In this document: in pieces, positions 25,769 through 33,892 of the stretch
Numbering within the stretch: the stretch's first letter is position 1
Layout of the letters: the number at the start of each line of letters is the position of its first letter
From: Candidatus Poribacteria bacterium
GTDB taxonomy: Bacteria > Poribacteria > WGA-4E > WGA-3G
Assembly: GCA_958295945.1 (NCBI GenBank)
Contig: OY282386.1
Location: 2,369,864 to 2,433,863 of the forward strand
Length of the DNA stretch: 64,000 nucleotides
Direction of reading: 5' to 3'
Notes under the pieces: generated by a model
The model's database searches: none
Seen by the model: the letters and a program-made list of their open reading frames with translations, nothing else
What the model was told of the DNA's origin: nothing
Program-made: the position numbers and the translations under genes

Positions 25769-27325
25769 TCATTTGCCCTTCACAGAAATAATGGCATGGA
25801 ACGCATTGATGTTTCCTTTGCCACTGAACCACGTACCTGTTGCCCCCATTCGAAAGACTTTACCTTTATCAAAGTTATATTCTATTTTTCCCTTCTGTCC
25901 GGTAGGAATATCCCACACAGAAGTCAGTGCCTGTGTTGGCATCCCATGTTTTGGTAACTCTGTGTCATGATCAAAAAGATCAAACGATCCACCACATATT
26001 GCATTCCCCATACGGATGTCAATTGTAAGGATACCACCATTCTCATAGGATGTCGTATCAATGGTAATCACATTGTAGTCTTGGTTTCCGTATTTAGGTG
26101 CGCGAAGTATGTGCAGCACTTCATCAGTCGGTTTTTCGTCATTGATAACAACATTAGCACCTGTTAATAACGGATCTGATGTGCTTGGATTGAAACCAGG
26201 GAATCTCACATCTATTGAGTCTTTCAGAAACGAGAGGTAGCCCTCCTCCTCAGTAATGTTCTTTTCATAACAATCATCAAAGAACTCATTCAAAGGTAGT
26301 TTTCCCATTACGTCAAGTTCAGGTGAAATAACTAAGCAATCAACTGGTGAATGTTCTTGCCAACCCTCCATAATTGCTTTTGCTAAAGGTTGCATTCTAT
26401 TGAAGGGTTTGACTAATTCCTTCCGTCTATTAGACATATAAGCGCGTTTTCTGGGTGTGCGTTCTAATTCAACATTCGAAACCCAGACATTAATAAAATT
26501 GTCATTCAGAAATTCTATTACTTTGTCATCCGAGAGGACACCTGCCCTCAATCCTTTGCCACTCCCTCAGCATGATTCATCCTTTAATGGTCCGTCTGTT
26601 GAGATGATATGAATGAGTTTGACCTGATCTTCTGACAACTCTATTGCCTTAAATGGAGAAACCCAATTAATTTGCTCTGATTTGTAGAAACATAATGTTA
26701 GCGTGCGTTCTGCTGTTTCTTGTGTAATCTCCTCTTTAAAATCAGTGTCTTGTAGTATATTTTCTGTTCCTGTTGTCAGTTCTATTTGAGAACAGAAGCC
26801 AGCGTCAGCACTGTCCCAGTTTATATCCAAATTCACTGTTCCTTCAGGAACGTACATCTTAAAGAAAGCAATCTGTTGATTATGTCTATCAACTATCAGG
26901 TTTCCAGCAAACTGTGAAGGTGTTAACCAACCACCATCTAATTTGAACTCCGCGTGAATACGAAACGCAATATCAGCATATCTATCATTGTAAGCGCGTA
27001 GACATGTCCATAAACCACGAGAATCTCCTGAATCAATGTGCATGTCCAAATTTGGCTCTGGATTCAACTGCTGAAGTAATTCCAACACACCCGTTTCCTC
27101 TATTTTCCAACACTCACCAACCGAAACCGATTCTGATGGTAGAAATGAACGAAAGATTGATGTCTGATATTGCTTTTCAGGTTCAACAACTTGCAAGTTT
27201 GCCAATGCTTCCCATTCTATATGAAAATGGGATAGTGTATGCTCAATAGGTGTGATAACACCTTTGATAGATACATTTCCATGATCCTTGAGATTGAGAG
27301 TGATTCTGTTAGATGGTATATCCAC
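25769..27325 (-). CDS. Putative selenoprotein, thioredoxin-like C-terminal domain (copy 3; in-frame TGA at 26567-26569)
   Basis: This is read as one 518-residue protein with Sec253 encoded by TGA directly after Cys252 (DESC-U-GSGKGLRAGV). Without recoding it would split into two frames of 252 and 260 codons. The downstream one would have to start at a TTG without a ribosome site, in the middle of a conserved block. Residues 1-210 form a domain I do not recognise (IEWEALANL, EPEKQY, CLRAYND, FRIHAEF, SQFAG). Residues about 215-300 look thioredoxin-like: INWVSPFKAIEL, KLIHIISTDGPL, the Cys-Sec pair, then LSDDKVIEFLNDNFINVWV. A third region with VISPELDVMGKLPLNEF follows. The GTG start has GGAG 9 nt upstream. 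It is the last of three tandem paralogues. Confidence 0.82.
26534..26549 (-). promoter_or_regulatory. SECIS-like hairpin of selenoprotein copy 3
   Basis: Seventeen nt after the TGA the mRNA can form GAGGGC-AGGU-GUCCUC, a 6-bp stem with a 4-nt loop whose second base is G. The loop begins 24 nt after the TGA. This agrees with what is known of bacterial SECIS elements, which are short, lie in the coding region just downstream of UGA and have a G in the first two loop positions. Confidence 0.7.
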
Positions 27326-27328
27326 TTG

Positions 27329-28867
27329 TTAATTCTCCTCTACAGAAATTTTTGCTTGATAGGCGTTTATGCTGCCCTTTTCGTTAGATGCCCATCCCAT
27401 GCCAACCAGTTTGTATATTTGTCCTCGTTCAAATTGATGTGTCATTTGACCAATTTCGCATGGATCATACCAACCTATGTCGTGTGCACCATCAAACATG
27501 GTACCATCTGGTCATTTATTATCAGCATCAAAGGATAGTTTATGCTCAGCATCAAGTAGAAAGAACGAACCGGACGCTTTATCGTTACCCAATTCTATAT
27601 CTATAGTCAGTGTGCCTTTGCTCTTAAATGCAGTCGTATCAATAACAGCAACGGTATAATCCTGATGTCCAAATTCTGGTGTGCGAAATACGTCTAACAC
27701 TGTCCGTGATGGATTATCGGGTGTGAGAACAATATTTCCTAATCCTGGGAGTTTTCCTGATAGAGAATCTTGAAGAAACAACAAGTAATTTTCACTTTCA
27801 AGCGTGCCGTCTTCACGTCTGTTTTCTCCAAGGTATTCATTGATCGGGACATGTCCTATTGCTTCAAGTTCTGGAGATATAATCCAAGAGTCGACTGGAC
27901 CTCTACGCCATTTATGACCGATGATAGTCCAAGCTAAGGGGTACACTTGTTGAAATCCCAATGTATCACGCATTTTTCTCAACTCAATAGTACGTATCCA
28001 TGTGTTGATATAATTTTCATTTAGATAATTGATAATTCTTTCATTGGAGAGGACAACTGCCCTCAAGTTTTTTCCGCTGCCTCAGCACGCTTCATCATCA
28101 AGCGGTCCATCTATAGACAATGCATGGATCGGTTTCTGATGTGCCTGTGCTAATTCTACTGCGTCCTCAAAGGGAACCCAGTTTATTTGCTCTGATTTGT
28201 AGAATTGTTTTATTAGTTTCTTTTCTGCTTCTTTTTGTGTAATAGATAAAGCAAATTCTATATCTTTCTGAATATCTCGCGTGCCACCATATAGTTCAAT
28301 TTTTGGACATACACCGGAAGCTGTACTATAGTAATGGTTTGGATCGTCTTTATCTTTTTTCCAATTAACATCAAACCATTTTCCTTCAGGAACACGCTGT
28401 TGAAAAGAAACGACATCCTGTTTGTTCCTGTCAATAATAAGATCTCCTGCAAAATGAGAAGGCGTGAACCATCCATCTTCTAATTGAAATTCCGCATGAA
28501 TGCGAAACACAATATGAGCATGTTGATCATTATATGCACGTAGACATGCCCACACCCCAGCGGAATCTCCAATATTAATATGCATATCCAGATTTGGGTT
28601 GGGATTCAATTGTTTGAGAAGCTCCAACACCCCATTTTCTTCAATCTGCCAACAATCACCGATAGCAACAGGATCATTGGGAAGAAACGCTTGGAAAACC
28701 GTTGTGTTATATTCTTTCTCTGGTGCGTTTACACACATATTCGCCAACGCATCCCATTCTTCATGAAAGTTTGGACGCATGTTTTCAATCGGTGCGATGT
28801 AGCCTTTGACTGTAAATTTTTTATTACTACTCAGATTAAGCGTGATTTTGTTTTGTAAAGTGTTCAT
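27329..28867 (-). CDS. Putative selenoprotein, thioredoxin-like C-terminal domain (copy 2; in-frame TGA at 28082-28084, second TGA at 27512-27514)
   Basis: This is a paralogue of the genes on either side, 512 residues if both TGA codons are read through. The first TGA encodes the conserved Sec262 after Cys261 (DEAC-U-GSGKNLRAVV). The N-terminal domain keeps EWDALAN, EPEKEYNTTVF, CLRAYND, FRIHAEF, then INWVPFEDAVELAQAHQKP leads into the Cys-Sec loop. A second in-frame TGA at residue 452 follows LSFDADNK; beyond it the homology to the C-terminus of the other copies resumes in frame (QFERGQIYKL, GSINAYQAKISVEEN). That site has no Cys or Sec in the other copies, so it is more likely a nonsense mutation or sequencing error. 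The ATG at 28867 follows the stop of copy 1 by one base, with GAGGA upstream. Confidence 0.78.
28049..28064 (-). promoter_or_regulatory. SECIS-like hairpin of selenoprotein copy 2
   Basis: Seventeen nt after the conserved TGA the mRNA can form GAGGGC-AGUU-GUCCUC, the same stem as copy 3 with one loop change that keeps G at the second loop position. Confidence 0.7.
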
Positions 28868-28868
28868 C

Positions 28869-30446
28869 TCAATTGTCCTCAACAAAAATCCTTGCCTTAA
28901 AGGCATTTGTGTTGCCTTTCTCACTTCTATAGTTACACCCTGTTGCACCCAACTTAAAAAACTGTCCTTGTTCAAAATGATACGTAAGTTGTCCGGTTTC
29001 ATTAGGTTCAAGCCACGTCCGTGCAAGTACCATGTCTTTCGTAACTCGTTCAGTTGTAGGTAGATCGTCGTCGCCATCAACTAAATAGAAATAGCCATCT
29101 GCATCGGCTCTACCAGTCTCAATATCAATAGTAAGCGTGCCACCATTTTCAAACGCTCTCGTATCAATTACGACTACGGTGTAATCAGCAAAACCAACTA
29201 CTGGTGACCGGAAAACATCCATGACCTCCTGAGCAGACACCTCACTGTACAGGATTATATTCCCCAACCCAGGCTGTTTTCCATCTAAACTATCCTTAAA
29301 AAATGTTAGGTAATACTCTTCTCTTAAGTGTTTATTAAGTTTAATATCGTCGTGAACTTCACTAATGGGTTGTCTACCCATCAATTTAAATTCCGGAGAG
29401 ATAACGAAGCAATCTACCGATGAGCCTTTTTTTGATCCTGTTTTCCATCCCTTGATAATCGCTTGTGCCAACGGATTGCTTGTGTCATAGGTTTTACCCT
29501 CGTGCTCACGTCTTTTAGCAATCGGTTCTCGTAAACTAATAATACGCCCTAAATCGGCATTGCCTACCCAGATATTGATAAAATTATTGTTTAAAAACTC
29601 AATGATATGCTCATTTGCCAGGACACCTGCCCTGAAGTGTTTCCCACTCCCTCAGCAAGACTCGTCGAAGAGCGGTCCATCTATTGAGATCGCATGGATC
29701 GGTTTCTGTTGCGCGGGTGCCATTTGCAGTGCTTCTTCCAGTGGTACCCAGTTAATTTGCTGCGATTTATAGAAGGAGCGTATCAATTTTTGTTCCACTT
29801 CTTCTTGTGTAATAGATTCTGTGAATTCAATATTTTGCACAACATCTTCTATTCCTGTCTGAAGTTCCATATTTGGGCAGAAACCTACATCCGTAATGTG
29901 TCCCTCCTCGTTTGGATCAATTTTCCATTTAGCACCAAAGTTTAGAGTGCCTTTAGGAAGGGACATCTGAAAATAGGCAACCGATCTTTTGATTCTATCA
30001 ATAACAAGATGTCCCGTAAACTGTGATGGCGTGAACCAACCGTCCTTTAGGTCAAATTGTGCATGGATGCGGAACACAATGTCCGCGAATTCATCGTTGT
30101 AAGCACGTAGGCATGCCCACAGTCCTTGAGATTCGGTTTTACGGTACTGCAAATCCGCACGCATACTCAGCGTTGGATTCGGATGAAATTGCTTCAGCAA
30201 CTCCAGAGCACCCGCATGCTCAATCTCCCAGGGCACACCGATAGAGACGGTTTCCTTAGGGAGGAAACCACAGAAAATTGAAATGGGATACTGTTTTTCT
30301 GGCTCAGCAACGCGCAGGTTTGCTAATGCATCCCATTCAACATGGAAGTTATAGGAAGTATACTCAATCGGAGCGATGAAACCTGTGATAGGGACTTTTT
30401 CATCACCGTCAAGACTAATCGTGATTTTTTCTCGTAAAGGACTCAT
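28869..30446 (-). CDS. Putative selenoprotein, thioredoxin-like C-terminal domain (copy 1; in-frame TGA at 29652-29654)
   Basis: This is the first gene of the tandem triplet, 525 residues with Sec265 after Cys264 (DESC-U-GSGKHFRAGV). The frame is open on both sides of the TGA. Downstream, the residues GVLANEHIIEFLNNNFINIWV match the same segment of the other copies although no start codon with a ribosome site lies near the TGA. N-terminal blocks VEWDALANL, EPEKQYPISIF, CLRAYND, FRIHAQF and SQFTG match too. The ATG at 30446 has GGAGAATCT directly before it. No signal peptide is seen, so it is probably cytoplasmic. I infer a redox enzyme using a vicinal Cys-Sec pair; the substrate is unknown. 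Confidence 0.82.
29619..29634 (-). promoter_or_regulatory. SECIS-like hairpin of selenoprotein copy 1 with compensatory pair
   Basis: The stem is CAGGGC-AGGU-GUCCUG. Compared with the other two copies the outer pair has changed from G-C to C-G on both sides, keeping the stem although the change alters an amino acid (Leu to Phe) on one side. Distance from the TGA and loop G are the same as in the other copies. Confidence 0.75.
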
Positions 30447-30548
30447 AGATTCTCCACAACAGAAATTAATCGTATCCACTTATACACATTTTTGGATGCA
30501 GTTTTGCTGATGTATGGGGAAAAGTGAAATGAGTTCTAAAGATAGATG

Positions 30549-30560
30549 CCGATTAATCGG
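30549..30560. promoter_or_regulatory. 12-bp palindrome in the leader of the selenoprotein operon
   Basis: CCGATTAATCGG is a perfect palindrome about 100 nt upstream of the first selenoprotein gene, just downstream (on the minus strand) of TATAGT at 30571-30566, a possible -10 box without a good -35. It could be an operator; this is inference from symmetry and position. Confidence 0.35.
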
Positions 30561-30628
30561 ACATAACTATATAAAAACAGATGTATTCAATAACACTGAA
30601 GTGGTTTCAGAATCTGCTGAGCTTATTT

Positions 30629-30889
30629 CTAAAGTTCTCTGTTCCATGCATCCCTTTCTGACTTGAGATAAGCATTGATATCTTCAACACTACTTCCCCA
30701 AGTACCTTTCATAGTCCCTCGCATTTTCTGAATCAAGTCTTTTTTCTCTTCTTTAGACAGTACAGTAGTGGCAGATGGGATTACTTTGACTTCAAGCTCA
30801 AGCTCTTGTCCATCAAGAAGATTGAGTGTGTCCAACGGTTCAATTACACCATTCTTGTAGGTAGCTCTAATTTTATTTGGTTGTGCCAT
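30629..30889 (-). CDS. DUF104-family antitoxin-like protein
   Basis: This is an 86-residue protein. The opening KIRATYKNGVIEPLDTLNL followed by DGQELELEV is the typical DUF104 (AF2212-like) signature, an AbrB-like small fold often found with PIN-domain toxins. A C-terminal tail (KGTWGSSVEDINAYLKSERD) resembles the end of VapB-type antitoxins. No PIN toxin is encoded beside it: the 182 bp on one side and 96 bp on the other are empty. It is therefore an orphan or acts on a distant partner. Confidence 0.72.
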   Translation of the reverse strand: MAQPNKIRATYKNGVIEPLDTLNLLDGQELELEVKVIPSATTVLSKEEKKDLIQKMRGTMKGTWGSSVEDINAYLKSERDAWNREL

Positions 30890-30985
30890 TTTTTTCCCTC
30901 CATTTAAATTTCTTGTGATTATACCTGACGCAGTTTAAAAAGATCCAAGTTGCAGAGAAATAGTTTGAATGAACAGGCTTTGTGG

Positions 30986-31576
30986 CTATTGTTGACCTAA
31001 GTTCTCAAAAGCAGTGATATCAGCTTCATATTGTAATGTCCACCCAATTTCATCGAGCCCGTTTAGCAGACAGTACTTCTCAAAATCACCGATCTCAAAC
31101 GTGTGTGTAGTGCCATCAGGACAGATAACCGATTGTTCCTCAAGATCGACCATTAACCGATACCCTTGAGTTTCTTGCGCTTCTTGCCTAAGTGATGCGA
31201 TAACGTCAGCAGGTAAGGCTATAGGCAGTATACCGTTCTTATAACAATTATTGCGGAAGATGTCTGCAAATGATGGTGCAAGAATTGCTTTGAAGCCATA
31301 TTGCTGCAATGCCCACGGGGCATGCTCACGGGAACTACCGCAGCCGAAGTTTGCACCAGCAATTAGAATACTTGCGTCTGCATAGCGTGGGTGGTTGAGT
31401 ACGAATTCGGGATTCGCATCACCATTTTCAAGATAACGCCAATCAAAAAATAAAAATTCACCGAAACCAGTTCTTTCAATTCTTTTAAGGAATTGTTTTG
31501 GGATGATCTGGTCGGTGTCTACATTAATCCGGTCAAGTGGGACGACAAGTCCAACGTGTTCTTTGAATGCTTCCAT
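30986..31576 (-). CDS. leuD: 3-isopropylmalate dehydratase small subunit
   Basis: LeuD with LeuC isomerises isopropylmalate in leucine synthesis. The 196-residue protein has [46 protein letters not shown] and [18 protein letters not shown], all diagnostic. A GGGAAAACAG stretch precedes the ATG. leuC is not in the window, and the gene lies at the edge of a mobile-element-rich island, so the operon may continue elsewhere or have been split. Confidence 0.96.
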   Translation of the reverse strand: MEAFKEHVGLVVPLDRINVDTDQIIPKQFLKRIERTGFGEFLFFDWRYLENGDANPEFVLNHPRYADASILIAGANFGCGSSREHAPWALQQYGFKAILAPSFADIFRNNCYKNGILPIALPADVIASLRQEAQETQGYRLMVDLEEQSVICPDGTTHTFEIGDFEKYCLLNGLDEIGWTLQYEADITAFENLGQQ

Positions 31577-31641
31577 ATTTCTGTTTTCCCTTCTCGGTAT
31601 TTCTTAACATTGTATGGTGAATTTGGATTTCATTAACAACT

Positions 31642-32210
31642 ACTATAGTTTGGACGATTTCTTCTGTATTTCGTGTTGAGTTCGGACGCATTTTCTATTT
31701 TCTACGAGTTTTGTCTGGGATCGTAACTCACAGAAAAAGTGAATTAAGCAGCCCCTTCAGGATGGAATGCTTATAGACAATGGTGAAACAACTCATAATA
31801 AATCCCAGCGGGATGATATGTGTCCAAATTAGTGTTTCTTGTCAAAGGGCGAATCGAGCCCACATACCGATCCTACAGAGCTCAAGAGATTGCACTAGTA
31901 GAGCGTCTACACTAAAATTATGAATTGCCAAAGAAATCGGGAATCGGAGTTCCCTCCTACAATGACAGAGCTATATTCAGTAGGAGCGATCTCCGAATCG
32001 CGATATTTACCCGCAAGATTAGTGTGGACAGTCTACTAGTGCTTTCTATAAACATATCTTCCCTATCAAATCAATGCCAATGAACTTTTGGCATTTAGCG
32101 GCACTGAAGATATTATTTGAATGATCTTGATGTATAATATCAATGTCCTTTGGGAATTCACTATGACTAAGTACCTTCAAACAAAGTCTAAAAATTGTCC
32201 AAACTATCGT
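31642..32210. mobile_element. Non-coding 569-bp element with IS-like terminal repeats
   Basis: The ends ACTATAGTTTGGACGATT and (inverted) ACGATAGTTTGGACAATT match each other in 16 of 18 positions and match the 19-bp terminal repeat of the IS at 33846-35124 almost exactly. No transposase frame survives. I read it as a MITE or internally replaced derivative of that IS. It holds the nested palindrome at 31892-32042 and explains most of the 740-bp gene-free stretch after leuD. Confidence 0.6.
31892..32042. repeat. 151-bp foldback (palindromic) repeat nested in the 569-bp element
   Basis: The 24-bp ends GCACTAGTAGAGCGTCTACA.. and their inverted partner match with three differences. Inner arms continue the symmetry (GAATCGGAGTTCCCTCCTAC against GTAGGAGCGATCTCCGAATC), so nearly the whole unit can fold back. 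It has no ORF. Confidence 0.6.
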
Positions 32211-32305
32211 ATGATTTTAACAGAATATAGATCTTTTTTCAAGTAAAAGATGTGCGAAATCAGAGGCATTCAATTGTCGATATTAGTTGTGCATATTCTT
32301 AATAT

Positions 32306-32341
32306 ATCAGATATAGCATGACTTCTCATGCTATATCTGAT
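32306..32341. repeat. Perfect 16-bp hairpin inside the ISAs1 element
   Basis: ATCAGATATAGCATGA and its exact inverted copy enclose the loop CTTC, about 48 nt upstream of the transposase start. It could limit transcription into the transposase gene from outside, as in other IS elements. Confidence 0.55.
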
Positions 32342-32389
32342 GGACATTACCTCAAAGTTCATATAAGCATTTATGCTTTGGAGGTAAAA

Positions 32390-32966
32390 ATGACAGAAAA
32401 AGATTCTCGCCACGGACTTAATAGATTAGCAGAAGTTCCTGATAAACGCAACCCGCGTGGAAAACGACATCCGTTATCTGCTATTTTAGGTCTTTCGGTG
32501 GGTTGCCATGATGTGTGGATATCGCCGTTATAGTGCTATCGCACAATGGGGACGGACGGACCCTCCCGAATTTGGGAAAGCACTTGGTTTCATGCATCCG
32601 AAGACACCTTGTGCCGCAGCACTCCATTATTGTTTCAACGATTTAGACATTGTTGCTTTAGAGCAAACACGCAGTGAGTGGGCAACCGATGTGTTCGCAG
32701 CTACGCAGGAAGACGATGAGAATGCGGTAGCGATAGATGGCAAAACCTTATGTGGCAGTCTCACGCAAGAGGCTCAAATCACACATCTGTTATCTGTTGT
32801 GACACATCAACTCGGTATCACACTCACACAGCGACCCGTGTCTGACAAAACATAAGAAATCCCTATTGCTTCACGCATCCTTGAAGCGTTTGATGTCGCA
32901 GGAAAAGTGGTGACAACAGAACCTAAAGAAGCACTCACACTTTTAGGAGCAAACTTCGACAATTGA
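32390..32966 (+). pseudogene. ISAs1-family transposase, frameshifted and truncated
   Basis: The ATG at 32390 follows GGAGGTAAAA. The N-terminal frame reads LAEVPDKRNPRGKRHPLSAI, typical of the ISAs1 (H-repeat) family, then shifts near 32505 to the frame reading MMCGYRRYSAIAQWGR, PPEFGKALGFMHPKTP and AVAIDGKTLCGS with the first catalytic Asp. A TAA replaces a codon at 32853, after which EIPIASRILEAFDVAGKVV continues, and the frame ends within the right terminal repeat. The central and C-terminal catalytic part is missing, so the element cannot move itself. Confidence 0.88.
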
Positions 32967-33103
32967 ATGCCTCTGTGTGCGAAATGGAAGTTGATTTTTT
33001 CTTGCAGATGTGTTATTCTTGTAACAATCGCATAATTATTATCCATAAGGTTTTTATATGTTGAGGTTAGCATCACCATTTCACAAGATCCTTATTAACT
33101 TTT

Positions 33104-33678
33104 ATGAGAAATGTCTTAGTTTTATCTTCAGGTGGTATTGATTCAACTGCTTGTTTGTCATATTACTTATCAAATGGTTACTCACCCTATGCTTTATGGG
33201 TAGACTATGGACAAGTTTCCAAAGTTCCCGAGTTAAAAGCGGTTAAAGCTGTAACGGCACATTTCAGTGTCCCACTAAAAATTATCAAGGTTCAAGGTTT
33301 TCAGGTAATATTGACCAAATCGGGAGACGAATTCCGTGGAAGAAATCTTCTCCTTGCTTCAATCGGGTTTGTTCGTTTTCTTTTTCTCATGGTCTGATTG
33401 CTATGGGAGTACACACAGGAACTAACTATCAAGATTGTTCAATCAAATTTCAAGAAAATATTGAAACTCTTGTACACACGTTGTCTGCTGGTTGTTTAAC
33501 AGTAGATTTTCCTTTTGGTATACTAACAAAATTAGATATTGCAGCATTTTGTAAGAAAAAAGATGTTCCTTTAAACCTTACATATAGTTGCTTACAAGGT
33601 GTAATTCCCCCATGTGGTGCTTGTTTCGGTTGTCAAGATCGAAAAGAAGTTATTTCTTATGAAAATACTGCAATCTGA
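33104..33678 (+). pseudogene. QueC-like (7-cyano-7-deazaguanine synthase) gene with a frameshift
   Basis: The first frame has the PP-loop VLSSGGIDSTACL and VDYGQ, then FRGRNLLLASIG. After about 33365 the reading continues in another frame: CSFSFSHGLIAMGVHTG, DCSIKF, and the zinc motif C-x8-PCGACFGCQDRKE. Together they give a complete QueC-type protein of about 190 residues, so a single indel, natural or from sequencing, separates the halves. QueC makes preQ0 for queuosine or for 7-deazaguanine DNA modification; QueC-like proteins also occur in defence systems. No other queuosine gene is near. Confidence 0.82.
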
Positions 33679-33892
33679 TGAAGTACAGCGAAGTTTTAAC
33701 GGTGAAAACCTACCTTTGTTTATCTATTCTTATTCAAGCAGAGGTATCCCTGAGATGGTAGAGCGGTTGAAAGATTCGCTTCCCCACGTTCCTAATTATC
33801 TTTTATCACTTTATGATTTTGAATATATTCTACCACCTAAGGTTAACTATAGTTTGGACAGTTTCATCCTGATAGGATTTCCAAACAGGTGA
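33659..33892 (+). pseudogene. 5' fragment of an unidentified gene, cut by an IS
   Basis: The ATG at 33659 overlaps the end of the queC-like gene. The frame encodes about 62 native residues (MKILQSDEVQRSFNGEN, then RGIPEMVERLKDSLPHVPNY) before running into the IS end at 33846, where translation goes on to a stop at 33892 in IS sequence. I do not recognise the family. The overlap suggests it was co-translated with the QueC-like protein. No continuation is evident right of the IS. Confidence 0.6.

Larger units (their letters stand above)
32261..32975. mobile_element. ISAs1-family element, short derivative, with perfect TIRs and target duplication
   Basis: Perfect 20-bp inverted ends CAGAGGCATTCAATTGTCGA (32261-32280 and 32956-32975) are flanked by an exact 10-bp direct repeat TGTGCGAAAT (32251-32260 and 32976-32985). 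The element is 715 bp, well below the usual 1.1-1.3 kb of ISAs1 members, and its transposase is broken. The size of the target duplication fits the family. Confidence 0.88.

Noticed and set aside
27512-27514. Second selenocysteine in copy 2
   Set aside because: The paralogues have no Cys or TGA there and no comparable hairpin follows, so it is listed as an anomaly and not as Sec.
25769-30446. TGA read as Trp or Gly through a changed genetic code
   Set aside because: TGA ends other genes cleanly in the window (selenoprotein copy 1 itself, ftsH, the queC-like gene), TGG is used for Trp, and the TGA shared by all three copies occurs only once per protein at the same site.
25769-30446. Six separate genes (three pairs) instead of three recoded genes
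   Set aside because: The downstream frames lack ribosome sites. Two would start at TTG in the middle of a conserved block, and the third has its first ATG 60 codons after conserved sequence begins.
33104-33892. Qat or Dpd defence system
   Set aside because: QatC is much longer and neither the other Qat proteins nor DpdA-like proteins are encoded nearby; only a QueC-like gene is supported.
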